From: Tubiluchus corallicola
Lineage: Eukaryota > Priapulida > Priapulimorpha > Priapulimorphida > Tubiluchidae
Assembly: GCA_030141605.1 (NCBI GenBank)
Contig: JAQGDQ010000256.1
Coordinates: 99,501-163,500, forward strand
Reading direction: 5' to 3'
DNA length: 64,000 nucleotides
Positions within the stretch are counted from its first letter, which is position 1. The number at the start of each line of letters is the position of its first letter. Of the stretch, positions 13,916-25,334 are shown one piece after another. The position numbers and the translations under genes were made by a program. The notes under the pieces are model-generated. The model was not told the DNA's origin. It saw nothing but the letters and a program-made list of their open reading frames with translations, and ran no database searches.

Positions 13916-16289
13916 CCACTACTAAGACAGTTGGGTCAGCAGTCTTGAATCACAATATCGCCGAATCACAAGATCTCCGAAACACTCCTAGATTTTGTAG
14001 GAGATCTTAAAGCACAAGAAAACCCTCAACTTACATAAAGCTTAAAGAAATTCGTCTTGAAATTTTATACCACTTACATACTGCCTTTTTGCGTATTTGA
14101 CTTGCGTCGGCAGTAACGCTGTATAAAACATTTAAATTTAAACTCCCGCGATGACCGTCAAGATAACACTGAGTTAAGTTTGAAAAAACAATCAGACCAT
14201 TTGTAGCGCACACGTCACTAGCTAAGTAAAATTTAAAATTACTGTATCTTGTCAATAAGATTAAAAGTACGTTTTTGATTAGTCAGTGGTGCACCCTGGA
14301 GGGTGAATCAGCGACATTTTACAAATTGGTGAAAGCATTTTTAAATATTTAATAATTTTTTTCTAGTTATATATGTCTTTCAAGCAGGTAAGCGAAATGC
14401 TAAACAAAATAATTTTGCATTAAAATTTTTGGGGACATAGTTTAATATGTACTTTTCTTCCGTTTACGTAAGTGACGTCATATAATGGCGCCGTCGGAAA
14501 GTTTAAAATGAAAACAAACAAAAAACCCTTTCAACGCGAGTACGGTGTATGCATAAAATTGCTATAAAGTAATATAATTTCTTAAGGCGATTTTTCTGAA
14601 ACCTACTTTAGCTATCCCTTTTCATGTCCTTTAAGTATTAGTGATTATAATGCTTTTGCTTATAAAAATAATGTTGCCTATCAACCCTAAATCTAAATCT
14701 AAATACCAAGGCCAGTAAACATGTTAAAGTGAATTAATAATCTTGGTACCATATCCTAAAAATAATAGAAACGCAACAAAAGTTCGGCAACTTTTGGCCA
14801 AACCTTGTTTTTTCGCCTTTTCCTTCTGTTAGCCAGACAATCGCTATATATTATAACGCCTGCAACCCGAGAACAATAGTGTGCGAATATCCCACTTGGG
14901 TTAGACTTGTTACTATTCCAAATGTTTAACTCTTAGTAAAATGTCTAATCACAGGACTGAAGTGGCATTCTATTCCAGTAAGTATGGTTAATTTAGTTTT
15001 CTAAGAAGTACACTGCTTTCTCTTAAAACTGCAGCTGTTTAAAGTTATGGGAAAAACGAGCAGCTGCACTTGATAAAACTCGCGTAAAACACGTGGCACT
15101 AAACTCACAATTAAACTGTTTTAAACTGCTTTTGACAACATATGTATATAGTTTCTACTCAAAACACCTTCCGTCGTTTAGAAAATTTATTGACTTGACT
15201 TGGCTGTCTGTAAAAAGGACAAGACCGATTAATTTTCGCAAAAAATTTTACTCAAATTTCATACGTCCACGCGTTATTTCACTGTGCGGAGCGTTATTAC
15301 TGTGAGTATAGCATTTTTTGTGTAAAACTAGAAAAATATATCGTTTTATGCGGGAGTCGGCGGGACTACAAAGGCAGCCATTTTGAAAGCCATCTGCTTA
15401 GCATAATTAAAGCGAGTTCTTCAATACATACAGAAGAAAAATACTGATGAAAATCCTAGAGTAGGCCTACAAACAATTTTATTAAAAATAAATCGTGGAT
15501 AAACTTAGTAATGAGTATTTTTCTGGTGCATGCTGACACTTTCTTGTTGGCACGAAATTTCTCAATTATTCGTCTCTATTACCGATCCCTTAGAATAGTG
15601 TTAAACAAAATTTTGCGAATTAACTAAAATACAATTCAAAACTTATTTATATGTTCCCTTCTCTCTTACACTAATTTAGCTATCTACAAATGTTTCGTTT
15701 CTGATTTGAGAAGACAAATCAAGCTGTGTTATTTCAAAAAACAATTTGACGTTTCACTTTGTAATAACACTACTTGGTATTTGTTTTAAGGTATTCAAAG
15801 CGATTTTTATATTTTTTGCTTCTTTATCTTTTCCACTTTTGCTAATAAAAGCGGATATAGCAAAACGCACTGGTGGCTTTGCATAACTGTAATCTTATTA
15901 CTGTCGCAAAAAACCACTGTAGCACAAGGCACAGAACTTGTCAGAAGACAAGGAAATCAAATGGCATAGGATTCGATTGTTAGCCGAGATACAGCAGAAT
16001 TACAAGCCGTTTTCGAGCAACAACACATCTCACAGTTATTGTCAATAAAACAAATCAGGACGACACTTTGCCATGTGCTCTTTAGGTATCTGAGTCAACA
16101 AAGATTCTTCCAATTCACTGTCGTCAGCCGTCAGATATTGACAAAGTCTAAGAAGCCACGCGGGAAACGAACGCTTACTCGATGGGATTCTCTGCAAACC
16201 AAATTAGAGGAGACGTCGAAGGGATTGCTTTAACCTTTCACCAACAAACGATACGTGGTTCGTGGTCACAACATAACGAAGCACGCGGA
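13916..16289. other. Non-coding stretch with one CRE-like site
   Basis: No gene supported. A perfect TGACGTCA palindrome (cAMP response element type) lies at 14473-14480, directly followed by TATAAT and GGCGCC, which could mark a small promoter. Nothing coding follows within a few hundred bases. Confidence 0.4.
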
Positions 16290-16559
16290 TTAGACAGTGT
16301 AATAGGCAGGGTCGTCCTCTAGGGCATTTCTGTCTGCACTAGAAAAGACACGAAACTGATTATACGCAACTGATTCAGCCTTTTCGCTTTTCGGGTCTAC
16401 GTTTAAGCACAATTCCTTGCCAGCGGTTTCAAAAGCCACAAGTATTTGTCTGACAGAACGGCAGTCTTTGAAATCCTTTCCTAAGCCAATAACATGATTT
16501 AAGCTGGAATGACCGCCAATCGAATTAATTTTTTGCACTAAAGGGAGCAGATCATACAG
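16290..16559 (-). CDS. Candidate terminal coding exon, function unknown
   Basis: Minus strand. A pyrimidine-rich acceptor (TTGCACTTTTACTTTAG) is followed by 89 codons and a TAA. The peptide begins LYDLLPLVQKINSIGGHSSL, passes through GLGKDFKDCRSVRQILVAFE and TAGKELCLNVDPKSEKAESV, and ends in DDPAYYTV. About a third of codons start with G, high for such AT-rich DNA, and this is a coding-like bias. The frame opens only at the acceptor's TAG, as expected for an internal start by splicing. Two Cys residues are present and there are no membrane segments. I recognise no family. No upstream exon was placed, and no AATAAA follows closely. It could be the 3' exon of a gene lying to the right, or a decayed one. 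Confidence 0.4.
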   Translation of the reverse strand: MYDLLPLVQKINSIGGHSSLNHVIGLGKDFKDCRSVRQILVAFETAGKELCLNVDPKSEKAESVAYNQFRVFSSADRNALEDDPAYYTV

Positions 16560-16639
16560 CTAAAGTAAAAGTGCAACCCACAAAACTAATTGGTCGCGTA
16601 TAGGATAATTAAATTAATTCATTTATTCGCTTGTTTTTT

Positions 16640-16735
16640 GCCTTTTCGTCTGTTTGTTGTTGTTGCTGTTGTTCGTCTCTGTTTGCTACTGTTGCTGCTG
16701 ATATTGTTGCCGCTTTCCCTGATGTTATTACTGTT
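16640..16735. repeat. Degenerate (TTG/CTG)n trinucleotide tract
   Basis: Plus-strand TTGTTGTTGCTG-type words run for about 90 bp. The Leu/Val-rich plus-strand frame and the Gln-rich minus-strand frame through it are composition artefacts unless the neighbouring candidate exon proves real. Confidence 0.7.
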
Positions 16736-16772
16736 TCTCCCTTCCTTATCAGTCCAACATACTCCCGTTTAA

Positions 16773-19677
16773 TAATTTTTATTCCTAAATTTTAATCCTT
16801 GTCTACTTTTTTATTTATTTTATCCTGCCCGCTTTTATCTCTTCATTCCTTGTTTTACAAATTGGTTACTTGATTTCGATTGAGTTATATTAATTAAGTG
16901 GCCTTGTAAGAGTGTAAGGAAATGTAGTTAGTATTACAGCATTTACAGTATTTTTGCGTGCTGTATGGTAACATTTAGTCATTTGCTCTTTAAGGAAAAG
17001 CCAATGTTGCAAGTACAAATGCTTTGCGTCATTACCCTACCCAGGCTGTAGTATATGCATTAGAAGCCACATTACATTAGACTGTAGTATTACGAACTAG
17101 ACTACTTTTCTACTCTTACATTGCATAGGCAGAATTTGTTACGTACGCAAGTCTCTGTTATGTTTGAAATTTAAGTAGTTTTATAGCGATAATAGTGGTA
17201 ACTAACCAGTATCATTAAGTAATGATTTTCTAGACTAGAGCAAATTTGTATTTTTGCAGAATAAACAACTTAGCTAGGAAACGCAACACTGATTTGAGCG
17301 TGTGCATTACAACTAAATTCTTTAATGCTACATTACGTTTCAATACTTGCTCGTTATGGGTAATTCTATTAGAATAATAAGCTAACAGGCTTAAACGGCG
17401 ATTCTAATTATTTACATAATAATGATTTATTTATAACATTTAGTTTATTCTGCAGACCACAAGAAACATGCTATAAAAACATAATCATGTAATCCGAGTT
17501 TCTCTGTAATATAATTATTATACCTGTGTGTTTGATCAGGGTAACTCGTGTCAATATTATAAATAATCTGCAGCATTATTGATGCGTCAGAGAAATAATA
17601 TCATGCAGCATGATACTTTACTACCTTCAAACTAAAATTCAAAATGAATGAAAAAAATCACCGCCTGAACTACAGATTTAAAAATATTTGCACATCAGAT
17701 GTATATTGTTTGTAATAAGACTATTACGCAATATTATAACAATTAACAAACGTCAACGATACGATATTAAACCTAAGACGTATTAGTCCTACAAATTAAA
17801 AGTGTCCTAGGTGAGTCTAATTTAATACTTTGCTAAAACGTTCTTCAGAAAACTGATTTTTGAATTTTTGAATTTGTGCAAACACGGCTAGACACTCAGT
17901 ATGCATTCTCACAGAAACAACAAAAGAACGGTTCTTTATAAGCTATTACAAAACTTGGAGTACTAGTTAAAATTTCGCACCCAACTGCAACACCAGATAC
18001 ATTTGTATGACACATTTTCTTACGAAATACCACAACATGCGCAATAAACCGACAAGAAGAAAGCCATTAGATACAAACAGATGATTTCAAAGCATGCAGA
18101 CATGCTATTTACGATACTTCGCTTGTCAGCCATTCAGCGTAAGGATCTCGTCGGTATTTTGTCATATGTCCACGTCACAAAAACATGTTTGTTTCCTTCG
18201 ATGTTTTGACGTGTACAGGAAGTAAATTAAACACCAACGCAAGAACCAGTAGTGAGAATGCAATTCATGTAATGACCAAATTATCCAAGAAGAATTTTTG
18301 CAGAAAAGAAAATTGTGAAATAAATGAGAGATCATAAAAATTGATGTCGGTGAAGTTCACCGAAAATATTTGCACAAAAATAGTAGACATTAAAAGTCCC
18401 GATAATTTTAAATCTGTTAAAAAGATAAAGATTCAAAGTGTTCGTTATGGCTATATTTACAGTTTTAAAGTTTGGTGTAGTTAGTCTATAATAAGTAAAT
18501 AATATCCATAAATATCTGTAAAATAGATTGTAGTACTTATCTTTTCTTTAAAATTGTTAGTTCTCAACAACATCCTCGTTCCATCTCCCGTTTACCCTAC
18601 TCGCCGCACGTGCACTACACTACACTACCAAAGTGAGCTACAATTAACTGGTTCACAGTTAAAAAAATGTTATGCAGCAGACATAAGTTTTGTTGCAACT
18701 CTTACTGACTAAACACAACGAAATTTTGTTTTAAGAAAAAAAACATTTTAAATACATATAATGTAAAACCAAGAAAACCATTATTATTTTGTTCACTGTG
18801 CATAAAGGTGGCATTTTTGTACCTAATTTCTTTCTGTTTGGTATAACTATTTAAACCTTCCAACTGCCAACTCACTACAACGCTGAGCAACTATTTATTC
18901 ACTTTCCTGTATTATGCTTCTTTACCATTTTCATACAACACTCAAAGGCCAGACCTACTTAACCTGTTTAATTGTGGCGAGACCGTCTCACAATCTAAGA
19001 TAGAAAGGTAGAACAGCAAAGGTATCTTTGCCACGTTCCGACGTGAATACAGCATGTGAGTTACTAGTGCAACGCAAAAATAGCAAAGTTTACGAAATAC
19101 AAGACACATATTTGCAAAATCGCGGCCCAGAGAAAAAACTTGATTTGCAGAAGTACAAGAAACACAGAAAAAGCGCAAATGAGACGCCCGCATCGCATTT
19201 ATCAAAGCTTGTGATGAACCTCAGATAGCAAACTAGAGGGATCGCTTTCTGCAAGTTTGTAAACAGGTTCCCCGCTAATGCAAAAACATCATAATAGATT
19301 GGCCTAACATCTCCGAATATTTTGAATCTTCCGCAAAGGAAGCATCAGAGAACATTTGACAAAAAAAACGACTACCATTGCGAAGAACTGTGCGTCACTG
19401 ATCAGCAGCAGCGTAATAGATCCGAATGCTCACAAAGGTTCTGCAAAACTACACATCAAACTGCAAATTCTATCCACAAGGCCTTACTTTCGAAATCTTC
19501 TGTCAACCCTGTAATCCTTACGTGTGACGCTGCCCTCAACGGAGTGCCAGACCCGACGTGAAACCATAGTCAAAAACCATCTAACGCATAAAACATTGAA
19601 AGGAAAAACACAGTTTTTTCAAGAATGATTTACGTAAAAGAATTATTACAACGTAAATTTTACTTCACGTTCGCGCC
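16773..19677. other. Non-coding stretch, nothing recognised
   Basis: No gene, RNA or clear repeat. Small frames at 19028-19228 and 19322-19561 have mixed composition but no motifs, no convincing splice sites and no resemblance to known families. Confidence 0.45.
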
Positions 19678-20105
19678 CTGTTTCGTGCACTTGCATTTCG
19701 CCATTCATTAGTTAGATGGACAACAGCGCCTGCATCTCGGAAACGCATTGCACAAGAAAATAGGAGCTGTACCTCTTTTCAGTTCACTTATGCAACTAAC
19801 TTATAGTGAAAAATTGGGTGATGACACAGCGGTAGGCTAAGCTAGGAATTTAAATTTTTAAACTTAAAATTTTGAAACTTAAATTCGCCAAGTGGTGTAA
19901 ATTTCACAGATAGTGCTGTAAAATGGCACTGTATTTCGAATTTCCCTTTTGCAAACAATTAGAATCCGGCGCTCGTGGAATGTTCCTGCCGTTTGAAAAT
20001 TGCGTTTACTTGTGACGTCACCGCTAACTGTACTTGCCGGCGGTTAATTAAGTTTCTAAGCCAATATTTAACTATCAGAAACACTTTGGCATTTTATGGT
20101 ATTTC
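19678..20105 (+). repeat. Dispersed repeat family, copy A
   Basis: This shares ordered blocks with 33512-33835 (same strand) and 45135-45485 (opposite strand). The left part has TGCATTTCGCCATTC and GGAAACGCATTGCAC followed by AGGAGCTGTACCTCTTTTCA. The middle is rich in AAATTTAAA. The right part has TGTGACGTCA, CGGCGGTTAATTAAGTTT and TTTAACTATCAGAAACACTT. Copies agree in order and spacing but differ by many substitutions and small indels. No ORF is conserved, and no terminal inverted repeat or A/B box was recognised. It is a non-autonomous element or an old LTR/LINE fragment of unknown class. Confidence 0.75.
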
Positions 20106-22018
20106 AAAATGTGGTAAGTTATGAAAAATTATCCTGTTTTTCTTTAATAGGAAAAGCATAAGGACCGCAGCTGACCAGATCTTATTTACAGACAAGGACG
20201 TTAATATTGTCTTAGCTAATAAGCAAAGCTTCAGTTGCCCACCCCAAGGATTTGGTAAACTTTAGAGCAATCTGCAGCCTCAAGGATATTTATTACCAAA
20301 TGTACCATATGGCTAACATATTTGAATGTTCACAGTACATATTTGTGTTTGTAAATCCTAGCATATCCTAGGTGCATATACGAAACGCAAAAAAAGCTCT
20401 TATAAAAGTCAAAGAACAATATAAGACTGATTATAATGTAACTTTTTTATGTTTCCAGTAAACCGATCACTACATAGACATTATTGCTAAATGTTAAATG
20501 TAACTCCGACAGCCGTTTGGTTATTGGTGATGTGGTAGTGACTGTGCTGTGTCGACTACGACGATCATATTTTGATGACACATTCTGCAGCAACATGTTT
20601 CACAAGCTAATGTGACGACCAAAGAGAAAAAGTAAAAGAGAGGATAAAGAATCTACTCTAAACACTTTCTGTTAAGCCAAATAGCATGAGCAAATTACCA
20701 ACAGGTGGTGTGAGCATAGGTGACACATTACTCAAGCAAGTCAGCTGTGAAAAGTATGTGGGTCATGTAACTGACAATCAGGAAAAATAAAGAGATGACA
20801 AATATGTCTCTTTGTTACATCAGATCGAACAAATTAATTCGTACATCCATGTCAAACTAATTTTATTTATGTCATTGTACAAATTTTTATTGCTCAGCAC
20901 TGTGGCACAACTTTTACTACTATAGTTTTAAATATATAAAACTCGCTTATAATACACGAGTACACATGCTTTTTAAACAACGTTTGGATTGTTCTACTAA
21001 AAAGTGTCTTAATGTCACATTATCCTACTTTGACGTTATTTTATTAAAAAATATTTACGATCTAAAGATACATCTTTTAATAGTCATAACAGTTTGATAA
21101 ATGAAAATTTTAACGGTGATTGTATCTTTTTATCTAAAATTTACCAATATTGGATAAATCAGCTATATACAGAAAACCTCTACTAATTTTAAATCTTTAA
21201 TATGGCACTTGTATTCTGCCGAATTTTTATCTGTAAATAGCTTTATTACTGTAGTATTTTATGTGTGCGTGTGTGCGCGCGTGTGTGTGTGTGTAAGTGT
21301 GTGATGTATTACACATATGTAGTAGTTTTTATTGTGTGTTGATATTATTGGTTTTACCTGGAATAAAGTCCATGTTATCTTATTTTATCTTTTTTATCTA
21401 ACACAAATTCGTTAAGGCCATGAACCCTACAAGCACCGCACATAATTACATCACACCCAGATTCACCAAGAGTAACATGACCAGGTCGATTTTCGAACTA
21501 CATTTGGAGCACTGATGATGATTATGACTATAATTGAGGGATCAACTACTACTACGTAATAGTTCTGAAGCTTCCACGCCTGGACGCAAGAATTAAAAGT
21601 AAAAATTTCGTTTCGGATATGCTTAAGGTAGCGAGCAGGTACGATGACACCCAATCATCAACGTGCAAAAATGCACATTTGATACTTTCAGAACATTTTG
21701 CCAAAGCGAAGCGATTTGATGAATGGCCGATGGATGGGCAGACAAGCTCGTAAGCCAATTTTATTCAGAGAATTCTCATAGTCTGTGGTATAAATCAGGC
21801 TTTGTCACTTCAAGCGAATACGAATCAAACGAGAGGCGCGCAAGACATTCACAAGTAATAAGGAGATGGTATACAAGCAATCCATGTACTGATGTAAAAA
21901 TTGAGAACACTGCTTCAATTTGACAGTTGGGCCTTAATATTAACTACCATTTGTTTCATTGTGCAAGAAACGTTTGAATTTTAGGCCTACTCGTTTGACA
22001 TACTTGCACATTCACTCT
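20106..22018. other. Non-coding stretch containing a probable LINE 3' end
   Basis: No gene seen. A short TG/CG alternating run is at about 21263-21302. The segment 21330-21395 is described separately as a retroelement tail. The overlapping frames around 21463-21923 look like chance. Confidence 0.4.
21330..21400 (+). mobile_element. Probable retroelement 3' end with TTATC-like tail
   Basis: GGTTTTACCTGGAATAAAGT is followed by TTATCTTATTTTATCTTTTT. A polyadenylation-like AATAAAG close to a simple pentamer tail is the usual look of LINE or SINE 3' ends. The phrase GGTTTTACCTGGA recurs at 32158-32170. The body upstream carries no detectable RT frame. Confidence 0.4.
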
Positions 22019-22159
22019 TTCATCATCATCATCATCATCATCACCGTCATCATCATCATCATCATCGTCACTTTATTATTATCATTATCATATACTACTA
22101 CTGCTACTACTACACTACTACTGCTACTGCTACTGCCACTGCTACAACTGCTGCTACTG

Positions 22160-22221
<62 letters not shown>

Positions 22222-22276
22222 ACTGCAACTGCTACTGCTACTGCTACTGCTACTGCTACTACTAAAAATAATAATG

Positions 22277-22369
<93 letters not shown>

Positions 22370-22412
22370 GTATTACTACCACTACAACTACTATTATTAC
22401 TGCTACTAGCAA
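22019..22412. repeat. Compound trinucleotide microsatellite (CAT, CTA/CTG, CTG, AAT)
   Basis: In order: a CAT-type run (22019-22070), mixed ACT/GCT (22095-22160), about 19 pure GCT triplets (22163-22222), ACTGCT repeats to about 22262, then about 32 AAT triplets (to about 22369) and a final mixed ACT run. Long homopolymeric frames (Leu, Ser, Ile, Ala) are open on both strands and are artefacts. Confidence 0.96.
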
Positions 22413-23377
22413 CCATCATAATCATCGTCATCTTCGTATTCATTACCGCTTGTCTTCACTATCAATATCGTTTGATTTCAAAATACTTGCTTGTACCTGA
22501 AAAATTCATAAGCCCGGTATTTGTTGCTATTAACAACAGCCGTTGGCAGCAATTTAATTAGAAAACAGCCGTTTTATTATTCTCCTTATCACCAATATTA
22601 GTCATTGATGAAGATGGTAAAAGAGATAATAACGTGCTCTTTACACACCTGCATGCTAAAACAAACAGCACATGACCAGCGCTCATTAATGGAAATCGTT
22701 GAATGTAGTTGGTGCAGTAGTAACAACATTTGAAAGTTCACGTTCAGGTAGCCAGGCTTCAGCAAGATAATGCAGTGAATGTGTGAAACTCGGACTTATT
22801 AAGGTAGTGCAAAATTATACCAGTTAATTGGTAAACACGCCCGAGCTTTATATACCAATTACGTAAGAGAAACACGTAGCAACTCCACGGCTATCATAAG
22901 GCCCCGGTTGCAATGCAGTTTTTGCAATAAAATTATTAAGCATAAAATTAAGAAGATTGGTTTTATTAAGCGTCTTCTTTAGCTCATTTTAAAGAGAGAA
23001 AATTTGGATGTGGCCTCAACGAACGAGAATAACCAATTATGATCAGTTAATTTAAACTCAAAAAAGTACATTTGACGTACGAAAAAAAAGTACGAAAAAA
23101 CTCTCACGCGTCTGATATGGTTTTCTACGTGTGTTTTCCCAAAATTTTTTTACATAATCAAATAATGGATATAGGAGGGCTGTTCAAGGTAGCATAAACT
23201 ATAGCACTATTTATTTTACATTTAGCTATTGAACGTAGGCAGGTAAGTAACTTAAATTTCATTCAACTAGAGTTTTAGATCAAAGTAACCCGACCCAAAT
23301 CGACACTCTTTTGGATGTAATGTTATTCTTTTTGATGTTGTTGTTGAAGGGTGATCTTTTTAGAAAAATGCCTAATG
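22413..23377. other. Non-coding stretch, nothing recognised
   Basis: No supported gene, RNA or repeat. Confidence 0.45.
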
Positions 23378-23610
23378 CCATAGATCGTCATGAACCGTTA
23401 CTCAAACATACTAGAGTGAATTCTGCATCGATGGCAGAATCAGTGTTGCGGTTTACCATTTTGAATTCAAAATCACGACAATAACATCATGTTTAGAACC
23501 CCCATGGGTAATCATGAAACTTTGTAACAGCAAGTATACTAGAACAGGTTCCGCATCGATTGACGGAATCGGATTTCGATCAGCCAATTTAAATTCAAGA
23601 TGAAGGCATT
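23378..23610. repeat. Tandem duplication of a ~124-bp unit, with a displaced third copy
   Basis: Two adjacent copies share TCATGAAAC/TCATGAACC, then ATACTAGA, then TTCCGCATCGATTGACGGAA (second copy) or TTCTGCATCGATGGCAGAA (first copy), then a CCAATTTAAATTCAA-like stretch. A third partial copy, TTTCGCATCTATTGACGGAA, sits at about 24038-24070, separated by a TA run and the inverted-repeat cluster. The copies are diverged, so the duplication is old. Confidence 0.7.
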
Positions 23611-23634
23611 AATATATATATATATATATACACG

Positions 23635-23935
23635 CACAATTTGTGAAAACACTTTTAAAATTATCAAGTACATAACTAGTCAAAAACTGTTGTAAGCAAT
23701 AACGTTATACTAAATATCCACTTCGAAATTAACATCTTTCAACTTTCCCTACATTTGATATTTAGCATATATAGCTCACAATTTGTGAATAGTATGATAA
23801 AACACACGTAAAATTATTAAGTACATAACTAGTCAAAAACTGTTGTAAGCAATAACGTTATTACTACTAAATATCTAAAGAAAATTTACAAAAGTAAGGA
23901 AAGTTGAAACACGTTAATTTCGAAGTATTTATGTA
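23635..23935. repeat. Nested direct and inverted repeat
   Basis: A ~75-85 bp direct repeat occurs at 23635-23708 and 23777-23861 (beginning CACAATTTGTGAA, ending CTGTTGTAAGCAATAACGTT). Between and after these, an inverted pair lies at 23710-23765 and 23867-23935 (core ACTTCGAAATTAAC ... TTTCAACTTTCC against its reverse complement). The arrangement is direct, inverted, direct, inverted. It follows a TA run at 23610-23630. Staggered duplication or a transposon with inverted ends could produce it. Confidence 0.8.
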
Positions 23936-24070
23936 TCGTAGAATTAAAATCCAGCTGCACAGTGTAGCTTCGCAACTTCACATTGACAACAGTTGCATGC
24001 ACAAAACATTAAAGATGATATTCATTTAAAGAATAAATTTCGCATCTATTGACGGAAGCCATTTTTAATC

Positions 24071-25235
24071 CACCGTGTTAAGCTCAGTGAATCCCTCGAC
24101 CAATAGTTCGAGTCGAACTTGTTAAGTAGATCAACTGCTTTAGGAGTTCTAAACTTGTAATTGTCAATCGCATAACATTAATTTGACTAAATTTAATAGA
24201 GCGATATAAATCACGGACATAAATCTTCCAGTAACGAAATTTGAATCCATATCTGCAATGGGAAAGCTAAGATTGCAGTAGACATTTTCTTACGTCTTGT
24301 AAGTTAAATGGTTTACTCAACTTGAAGTTTAAGCTGTCTGGTTTTACAGCAACTGCTAGCTAAGCTCGTTGATGGTACTTGTAACAGGCAAAGTTGGTAA
24401 AACGGCACAAACGCCTGGCAATCTCTATAAATCTAATTATCCCGCCTCGCTTATTGACGACCAGGTTGCAAAAGTGGAATGTGTAATCTGCGATTAACGA
24501 TTCACTGCACTGCAAACAGTTCAAAGTTAATTTAGCTTCAGTATCTATTAAAGGATTTCTCTCCACCCGCCCTCTCGTGGCTTCGTCTGAGGCAGCTCGG
24601 CGGAATCTACGGACCACACGCACTGTCACCAGCCGTCACATTGCTTATACAAAATCTGATGAAAATCCGTGTTAGTTAACCTTCTTCTCCGGAGTGTGTT
24701 ACGCGTTTCGTTGCCCTCATTTATAGCTTGTTATACAAACTGGAGAGGCAATTGGAACGCAGAAACTACAGACAGTTTTGTTGATTTTTAATTTGCAATG
24801 CTCCGGCGCAAAAACACTCAAGTCTAAGTGCCAATTTAGTTGGATACATGAACCACGCAACCACCATTATTTCGACTGCGATATATGTTACAGTTGCGTG
24901 CATTACAAGCGCCGCATAAACTACTGACTGCAATTTTTAACCAGAGAAACAGCTGTGCCCGTTCATGCTTTCCATGAGCTTAAGGGAAACAAGCTCTGTT
25001 ATAGAGCTATAGTAGAGATAACGAAGCAAAAAGCATGCCAAAATCGAAAATAAACACAGTAATAAATCGACCTGTAAATAGCTCATATAAAATATTAGAA
25101 AATAATGTAAATAAAGCCACCTGTTCTGTGAAAACGTATAGACTTAAGACCTAATTATCAAGACAGACTATGTTCACTCATGCGGCCCATATGCCTGTAT
25201 AAATGTAATTGTACTCCTGTATTAAAATCGTGTGC
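24071..25235. other. Non-coding stretch, nothing recognised
   Basis: A minus-strand frame at 24629-24360 is Arg-rich and has no recognisable motif or splice context. The segment near 24540-24640 is more GC-rich than its surroundings, but no feature could be assigned. Confidence 0.4.
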
Positions 25236-25287
<52 letters not shown>

Positions 25288-25334
25288 GCGTGTGCGTGTG
25301 CGTGTGCGTGTGCGTGTGCGTGTGCGTGTGCGTG
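25236..25334. repeat. (TG)n followed by (TGTGCG)n
   Basis: About 46 bp of pure TG passes into about nine TGTGCG hexamers. The whole ~100 bp is strictly alternating pyrimidine-purine with regular CpG, the classical Z-DNA-forming pattern. The His-Ala and Cys-Val frames on the two strands are artefacts. Confidence 0.95.

Noticed and set aside
16390-16480. Chemokine-like look of GKELCLNVDP in the 16290-16559 frame
   Set aside because: Superficial: the CC/CXC pattern and fold context are missing, and chemokines are a vertebrate family.
21959-22561. 200-codon plus-strand frame with Leu, Ile and Thr runs, and 143-/100-codon minus-strand frames
   Set aside because: All are translations of the compound CAT/CTG/AAT microsatellite; several frames are open at once and none has a non-repeat core.
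24360-24629. Arg-rich 89-codon minus-strand ORF in a GC-richer patch
   Set aside because: No motif or splice site, and the composition follows the local GC content.
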